NCBI RefSeq assembly: GCF_007747655.1 | Contig: NZ_CP036274.1 | Coordinates: 186,001 to 250,000, forward strand | Source: Anatilimnocola aggregata | GTDB taxonomy: Bacteria > Planctomycetota > Planctomycetia > Pirellulales > Pirellulaceae | Direction of reading: 5' to 3' | Length of the DNA stretch: 64,000 nucleotides | In this document: positions 17,848 to 28,264 of the stretch, piece by piece | How the letters are laid out: every line of letters starts with the position of its first letter | Numbering within the stretch: the first letter of the stretch is position 1 | Program-made: the position numbers and the translations under genes | Notes under the pieces: generated by a model | The model's input: the letters and a program-made list of their open reading frames with translations, nothing else | What the model was told of the DNA's origin: nothing | Database searches by the model: none

Positions 17848-20112
17848 CTACGAATTGGGCGTTACGGTCAAGTTGTCGATATGAACTTCCGCATTGGTAG
17901 CATTACCGAACAAGCCCGGAGCCCCTTCCTTATTGGGCTGCGGGTCGACTAGCTCAAGCGTCCAATCCGCAGGCTCTTTGTCTTCCTTCTTCCAAACCTT
18001 GGCCTTCACCACTGCCGTGCCATCGACGTTGGCGGCCTGCAATTTAAGCGTGTACCACTTGCCCCCTTCGATCTTGAAGGGCTTGGTGGCGAAGTACCGT
18101 TTGTCGTGCGAAATCCAACTCCCGATTTGCACCAGGTTCCGCTCGCCGGACACTTCAAACGTATAGCCTTGAGCGATCACACCCATGTCGGGCTGCTTGC
18201 CATCGGCTTCGAACGGCAGCATATCGGCCTGAATGGTGTAGTCGTGCAGATCGGACTGACCGAGCGATGCGCGGCTTCGCGTTCCCTTAGGAATCGTAGT
18301 AATTTTCGCAAGGAGACTGTTGCCGTCAACCTTGCGAAGTTGATGCCGGTAGCGAGCACCAATCCAAGTGATGGGCGCGTCGGTGAGTCCTTCAAAGTCG
18401 AACTTCCACGGTAGCGGCGGCACAATGCGAATGCGAGCGCGGGCCTTGAGGTCGCCGACGGTGGCCGTCACAAACGCGGCCACATGCGCGCCGTCGGCTG
18501 CCGCGGTGAATTCACCTTTCTCGGTGATCTGGCCGTTGGCATCGACTTCGAACTTCGCGTCGCTGGTCTTCAGGAACTGACCGCGCGAGTTGTAAAGCTT
18601 GACCGTGAACGATTGCTTCTCACCGGGCCGCATCAAAACTTCGGCAGGAACAATCAAAGCCTGCGCTGGAGTTTGATCTTCCGCGACGGGAGTTTCTTCC
18701 GGCTGCTTGGGCTGCGGAGTCGAGCCTTTCGTCTTGGCTTTATCTTCGAAGCAGTAGAGCGCGCCAGTGGTCAAAATGTAGAGCCGACCGTGACTGACGA
18801 CCGGCGAAGCCCAGCATTCATCGCCGGTGGGAAAATTGCCCAGCGTCTTGCCGCGCGCGGGGCGTTCGACACCTTCGTCAGAAGGCTTGAGGATGTACCA
18901 ACGGCCGTTCTTTTCGCAGTGATAGATCTTCCCATCGGCATAAACCGGAGCACCGAAGTTGATCGTACCGAGGCTGACCTTCTTGCAAACTTCCTGGCCG
19001 GTCTTGGCATCCAGGATGAACAACTTGCCCGCATCGTCGGGGCAATACAACCGATCGCCAACTTTCAAAATCGAGCTCTTGCCGTCGGCGATTTCCACCG
19101 ACTTCCAGATCTCCGCTTTCTCGGTAACGTTACCTTCCTGCGTGCCATCCAGGGCGACCACAGCGCCGACCATGCGACCGAGCGCCGGATCTTTTTCGCT
19201 CTTGCGATTCTCTTCGCTGTGACCCATATAGATCACGTCGCCATCGACGGTCGGAGTGAGATTCAAACCGCGGCGCGAGAATTCATATTCCCACACCTTC
19301 TTGCCTGTGCGGGGCTGAAAGGCATATACGTAGCCATCGCCCGAGCCAGTGATGAGAAGCTTTTGACCTTTGATGGTCGCGATGGTGGGGTTGTTGTAAA
19401 TGGTGTCTTCGGGGCGAAGACGCGTGCTGATGAACCACACGACCTGGCCATTGCTCTTATCGAAGGCCAGGATGCGGTGCGCGGGGACCGCCATCTCGCC
19501 CCAGCCAATGATGACCGAACCGAGAATGACGAGGTCCTCGAAGATCACCGGGCTGTTCGTACGACCGCCGTAGGTTGTCAGCACGCCGAATTGCTCGTGC
19601 AGCGGAATTTGCCAGATGGTCTTCCCGGTCTCACCATCGAGACATTGAAACAGGCCGTTGGCCCCCATCGAGAACACATTGCCAGTGGCCGGATCGCCGA
19701 CGACGCTCGACCAGCCCACGCGGGTATCGGGAACATCGCTCGACCAGACGTTGTGAATGCTTTCCCAAATGGTCGCGCCGGTCTCGGCATTCAAGCAGAC
19801 GACCTTTTCGCATTCCTTGGGAGTGGCCGGGTTGTGTCGTGCCAGGTAGTAGATCTTGCCGCGCAGGACAATCGGCGTGCTGCGCGCACCCAGGTCATCG
19901 CGCTTCCAGGCCAGGTTGCTTCCTTCGCCGCCGCCAGGATTAATCGTATCGGGGAGGCCTGTCTCGCGCGAGATGCTGTTCCCTTCGGGGCCGCGCCAGT
20001 AGGGCCAATCGAGCGGATCGACCTTTGCGCCTTGGGCGGCAACTGCACTAACAAGACCCAGGCTGGCCAATAGCCAACCAGCAAACATCCAAACGAAACC
20101 AGCACGTTTCAT
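17848..20112 (-). CDS. Exported PQQ-like beta-propeller protein with Ig-like and LamG-like C-terminus
   Basis: A 754-residue exported protein. A signal peptide (MKRAGFVWMFAGWLLASLG, cleaved near VAAQ) is followed by WPYWRGPEGNSIS, the entry motif of planctomycete BamB-like propellers. The propeller runs to about residue 460 with blades such as VVCLNAETGATIWES and VYAFQPRTGKKVWEYEF. An Ig-like segment follows at about 490-590 (IVPAEVLMRPGEKQSFTV), and a concanavalin/LamG-like end at about 590-754 (PWKFDFEGL, WYTLKLQAANVDG). No catalytic motif is evident; a periplasmic binding role is inferred. It lies 216 bases upstream of the propeller lipoprotein gene on the same strand. Confidence 0.83.
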   Translation of the reverse strand: MKRAGFVWMFAGWLLASLGLVSAVAAQGAKVDPLDWPYWRGPEGNSISRETGLPDTINPGGGEGSNLAWKRDDLGARSTPIVLRGKIYYLARHNPATPKECEKVVCLNAETGATIWESIHNVWSSDVPDTRVGWSSVVGDPATGNVFSMGANGLFQCLDGETGKTIWQIPLHEQFGVLTTYGGRTNSPVIFEDLVILGSVIIGWGEMAVPAHRILAFDKSNGQVVWFISTRLRPEDTIYNNPTIATIKGQKLLITGSGDGYVYAFQPRTGKKVWEYEFSRRGLNLTPTVDGDVIYMGHSEENRKSEKDPALGRMVGAVVALDGTQEGNVTEKAEIWKSVEIADGKSSILKVGDRLYCPDDAGKLFILDAKTGQEVCKKVSLGTINFGAPVYADGKIYHCEKNGRWYILKPSDEGVERPARGKTLGNFPTGDECWASPVVSHGRLYILTTGALYCFEDKAKTKGSTPQPKQPEETPVAEDQTPAQALIVPAEVLMRPGEKQSFTVKLYNSRGQFLKTSDAKFEVDANGQITEKGEFTAAADGAHVAAFVTATVGDLKARARIRIVPPLPWKFDFEGLTDAPITWIGARYRHQLRKVDGNSLLAKITTIPKGTRSRASLGQSDLHDYTIQADMLPFEADGKQPDMGVIAQGYTFEVSGERNLVQIGSWISHDKRYFATKPFKIEGGKWYTLKLQAANVDGTAVVKAKVWKKEDKEPADWTLELVDPQPNKEGAPGLFGNATNAEVHIDNLTVTPNS

Positions 20113-20745
20113 GATTGACTCACGTTGAGTGGAGAGGCGGGAAGGGAACCTGGTGGGCTGTTCACTTTTTTAACAAGCTCATTTCAGGATAGCGCAGCCC
20201 GCAGCCTGCCGCAACCGCCTGAGTTCCGAACCGAGATTACGAAACGTTGGGTGCGACAGAATGACTCGCGCGAGGTCTTCGCTTCAGGGAGTTACGTACT
20301 GGGTTGTTGCCAGCCGGCAACGTGCAGTTGGCGTGGCAGCAAAATGATGCTTTGGCCGATGTCAAACTTTGCTGCCGCAATTCCCGACGACAATCGCACA
20401 AAAATCAAGCAGCCAGGTGGCAAACTTCGCAGGATTGAGCGCGCAGGATAGGAGTCGTCTTGACGCAGGTTCAAGAATCTGGCGAAATGCGCGCAGAAAG
20501 TGGTTAACCAAGACCGCCGGCGTGCCGTTCTAAAAAGAGACGGCAGTTGTCGCAAGTTGGGAACACTGGGCATCACCGTCAAGTCGGTCCTGGCGGCCGC
20601 AAACATGCTCCAACATGGCTGTGGTGATCGGCTTACAGCAATTTTTACGGAATATGGAATTTTTTGGCACCGCAATTGCATTAAGGGGAGAGCAGATTCG
20701 GCTGCTGCCGAAAATAACTCTCCTGCTGCTCGAAGGAGCATCGCC
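20113..20745. other. Long intergenic region with a structured leader before the 74-residue gene
   Basis: About 630 bases without a supported gene. Directly before the small gene there is a nested hairpin: GGAGAG (20687-20692) with CTCTCC (20718-20723) enclosing TTCGGC-TGCT-GCCGAA (20697-20712). It ends about nine bases before the GAAGGAGC ribosome-binding site, so it could control translation or mRNA stability. No promoter boxes were assigned. Confidence 0.5.
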
Positions 20746-20970
20746 ATGTTCAAGCCCACTTCGAAGACCAACGCTGCTCCTCAAAAAGCTGCTGACCGCG
20801 CCGCGATCGCCGTCCAGGTGACGGAAGTCGAATATGATACGACCAACCCGGCCTGGGTGACCTTCGATCAACAGATGTCGGCCCAGTTGTTCGACATGGA
20901 AGTTCGCCATGCCGGTCTGGCCACGCCCCTGTCGCTGGCCAAGAAGCTTGCCGATAAAAGCAGCCGGTAA
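20746..20970 (+). CDS. Small hypothetical protein, 74 residues
   Basis: A 74-residue protein beginning MFKPTSKTNAAPQKAADRAA, with the central string NPAWVTFDQQMSAQLFDMEV. It has no signal peptide or membrane segment, and I do not recognise the family. The evidence that it is real is a near-ideal GAAGGAGC ribosome site seven bases before the ATG, a hairpin leader, and a canonical intrinsic terminator 50 bases after the stop. This looks like a well-expressed monocistronic gene. An upstream in-frame ATG at 20500 is rejected because it would read through the leader hairpin. Confidence 0.75.
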   Translation: MFKPTSKTNAAPQKAADRAAIAVQVTEVEYDTTNPAWVTFDQQMSAQLFDMEVRHAGLATPLSLAKKLADKSSR

Positions 20971-21021
20971 CGACGGCTCAAGTTCATCGACTCGCGATTG
21001 AATTTTGGTTGCGAGCAACGG

Positions 21022-21047
21022 GGGACAGCATTTGCTGTCCCTTTTTT
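21022..21047 (+). terminator. Intrinsic terminator of the 74-residue gene
   Basis: GGGACAGCA (21022-21030) pairs with TGCTGTCCC (21033-21041) and is followed at once by six T residues (21042-21047). This is a classical rho-independent terminator and the clearest one in the window. Confidence 0.88.
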
Positions 21048-21105
21048 GTTTCTTGTTCCCGGGCGCGATTTTGCTTCTCCTCGCTGCGAAGGATAAAATT
21101 CCAGC

Positions 21106-21381
21106 ATGATTCACGACCCCCGAAATATTCAATTGACGCCGGAACAGCAGCAACAAATAGCTGACCTTGCCGAGCGCACTGGGCAATCCTGGCAGGACTA
21201 CCTCGCCACCGCACTCGACAGGCAGGCAGCGCTAACTCGCGTAAAAACTTCGACTCACCAGCCACGACCGGGCGAGAGTTTCTTGCAAGTTGCCACGAGG
21301 CTCGGACTCGTTGGCTGTCTCGATAGTGAGATTGGCGACCTAAGCACAAACCCGAAGCATATGGAAGGCTTCGGAGAATAG
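21106..21381 (+). CDS. Small antitoxin-like protein, orphan
   Basis: A 91-residue protein. The first half (IQLTPEQQQQIADLAERTGQ, then SWQDYLATAL) looks like a short DNA-binding or coiled dimerisation segment. The C-terminal string RLGLVGCLDSEIGDLSTNPKHMEGFG resembles, from memory, a tail of small proteins that precede PIN-domain toxin genes in planctomycetes and cyanobacteria. No toxin gene follows; lysA is next. It could be a solitary antitoxin or an unrelated regulator. An AAGGA stretch lies about 14 bases before the ATG. The family memory is unverified. Confidence 0.65.
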   Translation: MIHDPRNIQLTPEQQQQIADLAERTGQSWQDYLATALDRQAALTRVKTSTHQPRPGESFLQVATRLGLVGCLDSEIGDLSTNPKHMEGFGE

Positions 21382-21532
21382 ACCAAGCGGCTACATCTTG
21401 CTGAGCAACTGAATAGTTGCACCAATTTCGCTCCCCGCCCTGCCCCTTCCCCTCGTTTCCGCCGCACGGGATAATTCCTGCTCTTCACTTCTGCATTCTC
21501 CCTTCTTACTTCTGCATTCAAGAGTTTTCGCC

Positions 21533-22804
21533 ATGCCTGTTGTTGGCACCTTCCCCACCATCCGTTCCGAAATCGCCGGCGTTTCTGTGCTCGAACTGGC
21601 CAAGCAGTTTGGCACCCCCAGCTACATTTATGACGCGGCATCGATCGTCGAACGCATCAACGACCTGAAGCAGTTCGACGTCATTCGCTTCGCCCAGAAG
21701 GCCTGCTCGAACATTGCGATCCTCGACCTCTGCCGCCAGAACGGCGTAGTGGTCGACGCCGTCAGCGGCGGCGAAATTCACCGGGCTATGAAGGCGGGCT
21801 TCAAGCCCGGCAATGTCGAACACCCCGAAATCGTTTACACCGCCGACATCTTCGACCGCGAAGCGCTCGAGATGGTCGTCAAGCTTGGCATTCCGGTGAA
21901 CTGTGGTTCGCCCGATATGATCGACCAACTGGGCGAGAAGGCTCCGGGCAGCAACATCACCCTGCGCATCAATCCGGGCTTCGGTCACGGCCACAGTCAG
22001 AAGACGAACACCGGCGGCGAGCAATCGAAGCACGGCATCTGGCACGAGCAGCTCGACGACTGTTTGCAGCGGGCCGATCGGGGCAACATCGCGGTCACTG
22101 GCATTCACATGCACATTGGCAGCGGTACCGACTTGCATCACCTGTCGCAAGTTTGCGGGGCCATGGAGAAGGTCGTCGAAACCGTCGGCCGCAGCGTGAA
22201 GACGATCAGTGCTGGTGGCGGCTTGCCGATTCCGTATAACACCAAGCAGTCGTACGTCGATCTCGACCAGTACTATCAGTTGTGGGATGCCTCGCGCAAA
22301 AAGCTGGAAGCGAAACTCGGCCACAAGCTGACGCTCGAAATCGAACCCGGCCGCTACCTGGTCGCCGAGAGCGGTTATCTCCTCAGCGAAATCCGCGCGG
22401 TCAAGCAGATGGGCAACAACACGTTCTATCTGCTCGACGCCGGCTTCAACAATCTCGCGCGGCCCATTCTCTACGGCTCGTATCATCCCATGTCGATCGC
22501 GCCGGCCAATGGCTCCACCAGCCGGCCCGAAGTCGACGTCGTCGTCGGTGGTCCACTCTGCGAATCGGGCGACATCTTCACACAGGAAGAAGGTGGATTC
22601 GTCTGCACTCGCAAACTGCCCCAAGCCAACATTGGCGACTATCTGATTCTGGAACGTGCCGGTGCCTACGGCTTCGTCATGGCCTCGAACTACAACAGCA
22701 AGCCGCTCGCTGCGGAAGTGCTGATTAAGAACGGCAAGCCCCACCTGGTTCGTGCCCGTCAATCGCACGAAGACATTACCCGCGGTGAAGTGATCCCGGC
22801 GTAA
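21533..22804 (+). CDS. lysA: Diaminopimelate decarboxylase
   Basis: A 423-residue fold-type III PLP enzyme that decarboxylates meso-diaminopimelate to lysine, the last step of lysine synthesis. Diagnostic strings are FAQKACSN with the PLP lysine near residue 55, HMHIGSGTDL, ISAGGGLPIPY (phosphate-binding glycines), EIEPGRYLVAESG and the active-site cysteine in GPLCESGDIF. Length is normal for the family. Ornithine/arginine decarboxylase relatives are less likely given the CESGD and EPGR contexts. The gene is convergent with the large kinase gene and not part of an obvious operon. Confidence 0.93.
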   Translation: MPVVGTFPTIRSEIAGVSVLELAKQFGTPSYIYDAASIVERINDLKQFDVIRFAQKACSNIAILDLCRQNGVVVDAVSGGEIHRAMKAGFKPGNVEHPEIVYTADIFDREALEMVVKLGIPVNCGSPDMIDQLGEKAPGSNITLRINPGFGHGHSQKTNTGGEQSKHGIWHEQLDDCLQRADRGNIAVTGIHMHIGSGTDLHHLSQVCGAMEKVVETVGRSVKTISAGGGLPIPYNTKQSYVDLDQYYQLWDASRKKLEAKLGHKLTLEIEPGRYLVAESGYLLSEIRAVKQMGNNTFYLLDAGFNNLARPILYGSYHPMSIAPANGSTSRPEVDVVVGGPLCESGDIFTQEEGGFVCTRKLPQANIGDYLILERAGAYGFVMASNYNSKPLAAEVLIKNGKPHLVRARQSHEDITRGEVIPA

Positions 22805-22859
22805 TTGCTGCAGGCAGCGAGCAGCCACTGACCTGGCAGTTGGCATCCTTGCGGCTTTC

Positions 22860-25800
22860 TTAGCGACCTCTTTGACCTGCTGACGGAGCGGTAGGGTTGA
22901 GATCTCGCGCCACGCGGAAGCCCGTTGCGTAAGAGCGGCTGATAGGGCCGGAGCCGTAACGGTTGGTGCTGTAGTTTTGGTAGGGGACTTGCATCCAGCT
23001 ACCGCCGCGTTGGGCGTAAGCACTGCCGGATTCCGGACCCTTGGGATCCGTGGCCGGGTAGCTTCGTTCGGCATAGGTGGTCAGTCGGAAGAAGTCGCTG
23101 CATAACTCCGCTAAGTTCCCGTGCATATCGAACAGCCCAAACGGGTTTGGCAACTTCGTCCCCACCGGCCGGGGACCGCTCCCGGCAATCGCGTGATACC
23201 AGCCGTATTTGGAATGCTGAGTTAAGTCGTCGCCGAAGGAAAAGACCGTAGTCGTTCCCGCGCGACAGGCGAACTCCCATTCCGATTCGGTTGGCAGCCG
23301 GTAAGTCGCCTGCTCCTGCTGAGACAGCCACTTACAAAATGCAACGGCGTCGTTCCATGAGACCTGCGACACTGGCTGGTCCTCGTGGATTGCATAACCG
23401 GGGTCGAGCCACGATTTGCCCTTGTTCGACGCTGGATCTTGGGGCTGCGGCTCCTTGTACCCCGAGTTGCCGAATCCGTAAACTTCGGCATCTGTGCGAT
23501 GGCCCGTCGCTTCGACGAATCGGCGGAATTGGGCGACCGTAACTTCCGTGGCACCGATGGCGAAGGGCTTTGTCAAAATGACGGGATGATCCGGGTGCAT
23601 TGATTTTCGCGCGAATTCGGGAAGGTATTGCCTGTTTTTGTCGCCGCTCTCAGCGACGATCTTGGTCAGCGTGGTTAGTTGTTCTTCCGTCAGACCCATC
23701 ATGAACTCACCCGGCGGAATGAGCACCATCTTCGCGCCCAGGGTGTTGGTCGTTTCAACTTCGGTACCCAGATAACTGGCCCAGGCCGCTTGGTGAGCTT
23801 TCGCTTCGGCCGCGGTGAAGGGAGCTTTGGCTGGTGAAGGCTGTGATTCCGCTCGTTGAACTTGGGGAATGTCTGCATGGGCCGACGAACCGTCCAGGCT
23901 CCGCACCACGCGGAAGCCGATGCCGTGATAACGATTCCTTGCGCCCGAACCATATCGCATTGAACTGCTGGGTTCGAAAGGGGCATGCAGCCAGGAGCCG
24001 CCACGTTCGACGTAAGAACCGCCTGAAGTCGGGCCTTGCGGATCGATCGCCGGATAGCCTCGCTCGGCATAAGCGGTCGATGAATAGAAGTCGCTACAAA
24101 GTTCCTCCAGGTTCCCGTGCATATCGAACAGCCCGAACGCGTTGGGCAACTTCGTCGCCACCGCTTTCGGCCCGCCACCGGCAATCGCGTGATACCAACC
24201 ATACTTGGCCAGCTCCGCTTCGTCGTCGCCGAAGGAGAACACCGTCGTCGTTCCCGCGCGACAGGCGAACTCCCATTCCGACTCGGTTGGCAACCGGTAG
24301 GTTGCCTTTTCTTGCTGCGAAAGCCACTTACAAAAGGCGACTGCGTCATTCCAAGACACTTGGGACACCGGCTGTTCGTCTTTGAGCGGATAACCGGGAT
24401 TGAGCCACGATTTGCCCTTGTTATCTGGAGTTTCCCGATCGCTGAAGGTCGTGTACCCGGAGTTGCCAAAGCCATATTGCTCGGCCTCGGTGCGATAGCT
24501 GCTTGCTTTGACGAATTCGCGGAATTGCGCGACGGTGACTTCCGTGGCCCCCATAGCGAAGGGCTTGGTCAAAATCACTCGATGTTGTGGGCTTCGAGTC
24601 TTGCGCGAGTGTTCGACAAGCCATTGTTTGTTGCCGCCGCCCCGCTCAACAACAATCTTGGCCAGCGCGGTCAGTTGCTCTTCTGTCATGCCCATCATGA
24701 ACTCACCCGGTGGAATGAGCACCATCTTTGCGCCGACACTGTTGATCGTTTCAACCTTCGTTCCCAGATACTCGGCCCAGGCCGCTTGGTGAGCCTTCGC
24801 TTCGGCCGCGGTGAAGGGAGCTTTGGCTGGGGGCGGAGCGGTGCCGCTCGACGTCGGTGGTTCTTGCCAAGGCACGCCCAATTTTCGTTTTGGAAGATTG
24901 ATAGCAACGAACAAGTCGCTATCCTTGACGGCGGGATTCGTATCTCGCGAGAGCACCAGCGTCCCACGCTGAGGGTTGTAGCGGGGGCTGCGACCGCGCA
25001 ACTGCGCGCCGTCGATGGTCAGCGTTCGATAGGCACCGAAAGGTTCCTCGAGCGTTTTACGTTCGGCAATATACACCTCGGGATTGCGGTCCCCGCCGTG
25101 GCAGAAACTGAGCGACAGTCCGTCCTCGCTGAGGAATGGCCACGTCAAAGCTTCCGTTAGAGTTGCCTCAGCTTTCAGGGGAACAAGTTGAGGTTCCGAC
25201 CAGGGCTTGTCGCGCGCGGTACGGCGGCAGATGACGAACTCCGTATCTTTCCCTGGGTAGCTTTCTGCAGTCCTCGCCCGCTGGAAGACCAGCGATAAAC
25301 CATCGCCGCTTAGTGCCGGACTCTTCATTCCCTTTTGGGTTGCTAAAACGTCGATGAGGCGCGGTTTGCTCCAGGCGTCACTGCTGGTGGGGCGCGACAT
25401 CTCGTATAGTTGCGAGGCTGGATCGTACTTTCCTGGGAGTAGTACGGCATAGGTATCGTCGAAGGTCGGCATAAAGTGCCGCCCGGCAATGACCGGCTGT
25501 TCCGAGTAGAGATAATCGAGGCCCGGCTTGGTTGCTCGAATGGTCTGCGCGTTCTCCCCTGGCACTTCGCGGGTGAAGTAGAGTGTCAAGCCGTCCGGGC
25601 TTTCCCAAGGCGCAGCTTCGTCCGAGCCGGCAGTGCTCACGCTTCGGAGCAGCTGCAGTTCTGGTTTTTGTACCCAAGGAAGGGGAACATAACGTTGTGG
25701 CGGTGGGATAGGAGTGGGGATATTGCCCAGCGTCCTGACCACGCGCAAGCCAATCATGTTTGTCGCTTGTATTGGATTGCCCTGAACCCGAGCCGCCGAT

Positions 25801-28211
25801 CGCGCAGCCAATTCATGGTAGTACCAGCAGCCGCCACGCATAGCAGGCACGGGACCAGCGTCGACGTTTAGCGGGTTCTGCGTCGGCGCAGTGCGATACC
25901 AGTCATAACTGCACAAGTCGGCGCACCACTCGAACAGATTGCCGTGCATGTCGAACAGTCCGAACGGATTGGCGAGCTTGCTGGCCACCGGCAACACCTG
26001 CGCTTTGTTGCCAGCGACGCTACCATGCTGATCTATGTCGCGCGAATTATCACCAAAGGAAAAGAGCGTGGTGGTTCCGGCTCGGCAAGCATATTCCCAT
26101 TCCGCTTCCGTCGGCAGCCGATAGCCATTTGCGGCAGGCTGAATCGACCAAGACGCGACATCACGTATCATGCCTCCGCTGGACTTTTCATACGCGGGCG
26201 TCAGTCCTTCTTGTGTACTCAGCCAATTGCAGAACGCCATAGCGTCGAACCAATCGACGCTCGACACCGGGTAGTCTGGTCCGGAGGGGCTTTCTTCCCG
26301 CCAGGTTTGGTTCGTGGTCCAATTCCGCTTCTCCTTGGCCGCTGGATCCTTCGCAAACAACTTCTCATCAGCAGTTTGATATTTGGCTGCATCGGCAAAC
26401 TGGCGGAACTGCTCGTAGGTAACCTCCGTGGCACCGATGGCGAAGGGCCGCGAGATGCTGACCCGACGTTGCGGCAGCTCATTCAAATAATCGTTTGACA
26501 AGTCTCGCTGCTGGCGAAGTCCTGCTTGCACCGCCGCTTCCACTTGCTCGGGCGTACTCCCCATCAGGAACTCGCCCGGCGGAATGAGCACCATCTTTGC
26601 GCCCAAGGTGTTGGTCGTTTCAACTTTCGTTCCCAGATACTCGGCCCACGCAGCTTGATGAGCTTTGGCTTCCGATACGTTGAAAGGAGCCTTGGCGGGG
26701 GGCGGTGCCAACTTGCTTGTTTTTTGAATTGACGGAGCGGGCGAAATATCAGGCGGCTTGGTATCTGCCAAATTCTTTAAGGCTACCGAGCCGTTGTCTG
26801 GAACCTTTGTCCGGAGAATTTCTTCTCCTTTTTCGTTGTAGATAATCACCCACACGCCAAGAGCTGCGAGGAGAACTGCACCGAAGCCAGCGGCGATCAG
26901 GGCGACGTGCAGGGGAATGCGCGGTGGCTTTTGGTTCTTCTCGGGGTTGCTCGTCGCGGGTGTCGAGGTTGCACCGCCTGGCGCGGTGCGGAGTTGAATC
27001 GTCACCTCGCCTAGCAGACTGTCGGTATCGTGGGTGAGCGCGTCCCGCGTCGCTTCGCCGGAGTTGATGGTGCGGAGTGTCGACTTATCGCCGCCGAGCC
27101 CCAACTTCGCGAGCGCAGTTTCCACCTCCTTCATGGACTGGAAACGATCCTCCGGTTTCTTCGCGACCATCCGCTCGAAGATGTTCACCAGCGCGGGTGG
27201 CGCATCCGGGCGGCGCGATGAAAGTGAAGGAATCGGCTTTTGTTGGTGCGCCATGAGCTTTTGCACCAGCGTCTCCCCTTCGTACATATTTTCCGCAGTC
27301 AGCAGGCGATAAAGCGTGCAGCCCAAACTGTAGATATCGGCCCGGGGATCCGCGTTGCGCGTATCGAGCGCCTGCTCGGGGGCCATGAAGTCGACCGTTC
27401 CCATCACTTCGCCCGATTGAGTCACTGCTGCGCGGGTGGGATCTTCGATGCGGGCCAGCCCCATATCGAGAATCTTGACGGTCCCCTCTTTATTGAGCAG
27501 CAGGTTCGCCGGCTTGATATCGCGATGGACGATCCCCTTCGAATGTGCGTAAGCGAGGCCATTCGCCGTCTGGCGCACGCAGTCCACAGCATGCGCCAGC
27601 GTAAGACAACCTTCTTGCGCGACAAATGTCGCCAGGTCGCGGCCTTCGACATACTCCATCACCAGAAACAATGTTTGCCCAGAGACATCGGCGTCGTAAG
27701 CGTGGGCAATGTTGGGATGCGTGAGCTTGGCTGCAGCTTTCACTTCCTGCTGAAAGCGCCGCACCACTTCCGGAGTTTTGGTGATTGCTGGCGAGAGTAC
27801 CTTGAGCGCTACGATCCGCTCCATGCTGCGGTGCTCGGCTTTGTAAACAGCACCCATGCCCCCTTGGCCCAACTTTTCGAGCACCGTGTAGTTCCCTAGC
27901 ACGAACAACTCGGCGGGTCGTTCGTTGCTGGCTCGACTGGCGATGACAGAGGAAATGACTGCGGCGAACTCGGGTGCCACAGACAGATAGTCGCTTGCCG
28001 CGGGCGATTCGCCCCGCTCGCTGCGATAGTCGCAGTCGAGGGCCACAAGTTCGCTCAGGAGCGCACTCTGTTCGGCCGCAGCAACCCGGGCCAGGTAGGC
28101 CCTGAGGTCGGGGCGCGAATCCGCTCGCCACTGCTGTTCGAATTCGTCGCAAAGCGAGTCAATTCGTTGCTGCGTGGCCAGGGCGATTTTATCTTGCTGC
28201 TGTTCGGGCAT
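22860..28211 (-). CDS. Ser/Thr protein kinase with three SUMF1-like domains and a TolB-like insert
   Basis: A 1783-residue membrane kinase. A short N-terminal helical region precedes a PknB-type kinase at about residues 107-370, with [14 protein letters not shown], the catalytic lysine in [17 protein letters not shown] and a DMG in place of DFG ([12 protein letters not shown]). One membrane segment lies near residues 433-456. The extracytoplasmic part has SUMF1/FGE-sulfatase-like domain 1 (about 524-827), a PD40/TolB-like propeller (about 847-1110), SUMF1-like domain 2 (about 1140-1440) and domain 3 (about 1474-1777). All three have the RGG(S/C)W core but lack the two catalytic cysteines of formylglycine-generating enzyme, so they are probably ligand-sensing domains. 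An ECF sigma gene lies 53 bases upstream on the same strand. Confidence 0.9.
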   Translation of the reverse strand: MPEQQQDKIALATQQRIDSLCDEFEQQWRADSRPDLRAYLARVAAAEQSALLSELVALDCDYRSERGESPAASDYLSVAPEFAAVISSVIASRASNERPAELFVLGNYTVLEKLGQGGMGAVYKAEHRSMERIVALKVLSPAITKTPEVVRRFQQEVKAAAKLTHPNIAHAYDADVSGQTLFLVMEYVEGRDLATFVAQEGCLTLAHAVDCVRQTANGLAYAHSKGIVHRDIKPANLLLNKEGTVKILDMGLARIEDPTRAAVTQSGEVMGTVDFMAPEQALDTRNADPRADIYSLGCTLYRLLTAENMYEGETLVQKLMAHQQKPIPSLSSRRPDAPPALVNIFERMVAKKPEDRFQSMKEVETALAKLGLGGDKSTLRTINSGEATRDALTHDTDSLLGEVTIQLRTAPGGATSTPATSNPEKNQKPPRIPLHVALIAAGFGAVLLAALGVWVIIYNEKGEEILRTKVPDNGSVALKNLADTKPPDISPAPSIQKTSKLAPPPAKAPFNVSEAKAHQAAWAEYLGTKVETTNTLGAKMVLIPPGEFLMGSTPEQVEAAVQAGLRQQRDLSNDYLNELPQRRVSISRPFAIGATEVTYEQFRQFADAAKYQTADEKLFAKDPAAKEKRNWTTNQTWREESPSGPDYPVSSVDWFDAMAFCNWLSTQEGLTPAYEKSSGGMIRDVASWSIQPAANGYRLPTEAEWEYACRAGTTTLFSFGDNSRDIDQHGSVAGNKAQVLPVASKLANPFGLFDMHGNLFEWCADLCSYDWYRTAPTQNPLNVDAGPVPAMRGGCWYYHELAARSAARVQGNPIQATNMIGLRVVRTLGNIPTPIPPPQRYVPLPWVQKPELQLLRSVSTAGSDEAAPWESPDGLTLYFTREVPGENAQTIRATKPGLDYLYSEQPVIAGRHFMPTFDDTYAVLLPGKYDPASQLYEMSRPTSSDAWSKPRLIDVLATQKGMKSPALSGDGLSLVFQRARTAESYPGKDTEFVICRRTARDKPWSEPQLVPLKAEATLTEALTWPFLSEDGLSLSFCHGGDRNPEVYIAERKTLEEPFGAYRTLTIDGAQLRGRSPRYNPQRGTLVLSRDTNPAVKDSDLFVAINLPKRKLGVPWQEPPTSSGTAPPPAKAPFTAAEAKAHQAAWAEYLGTKVETINSVGAKMVLIPPGEFMMGMTEEQLTALAKIVVERGGGNKQWLVEHSRKTRSPQHRVILTKPFAMGATEVTVAQFREFVKASSYRTEAEQYGFGNSGYTTFSDRETPDNKGKSWLNPGYPLKDEQPVSQVSWNDAVAFCKWLSQQEKATYRLPTESEWEFACRAGTTTVFSFGDDEAELAKYGWYHAIAGGGPKAVATKLPNAFGLFDMHGNLEELCSDFYSSTAYAERGYPAIDPQGPTSGGSYVERGGSWLHAPFEPSSSMRYGSGARNRYHGIGFRVVRSLDGSSAHADIPQVQRAESQPSPAKAPFTAAEAKAHQAAWASYLGTEVETTNTLGAKMVLIPPGEFMMGLTEEQLTTLTKIVAESGDKNRQYLPEFARKSMHPDHPVILTKPFAIGATEVTVAQFRRFVEATGHRTDAEVYGFGNSGYKEPQPQDPASNKGKSWLDPGYAIHEDQPVSQVSWNDAVAFCKWLSQQEQATYRLPTESEWEFACRAGTTTVFSFGDDLTQHSKYGWYHAIAGSGPRPVGTKLPNPFGLFDMHGNLAELCSDFFRLTTYAERSYPATDPKGPESGSAYAQRGGSWMQVPYQNYSTNRYGSGPISRSYATGFRVARDLNPTAPSAGQRGR

Positions 28212-28264
28212 GACTGGGTCTCTTTGCTCAACCTCAACAACCGCGGCACTTACCCGACAGCTAA

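Noticed and set aside
18484-20073. Plus-strand open frame opposite the second propeller gene
   Set aside because: Antisense shadow of a gene with strong signal peptide and blade motifs.
21518-23074. Minus-strand open frame opposite lysA
   Set aside because: lysA on the plus strand has all catalytic motifs; the antisense frame has none.
24117-25160. Plus-strand open frame within the SUMF1-kinase gene
   Set aside because: Antisense shadow caused by repeated SUMF1-like sequence.
22880-26640. SUMF1-like domains as true sulfatase-activating enzymes
   Set aside because: The paired catalytic cysteines are absent in all three domains.
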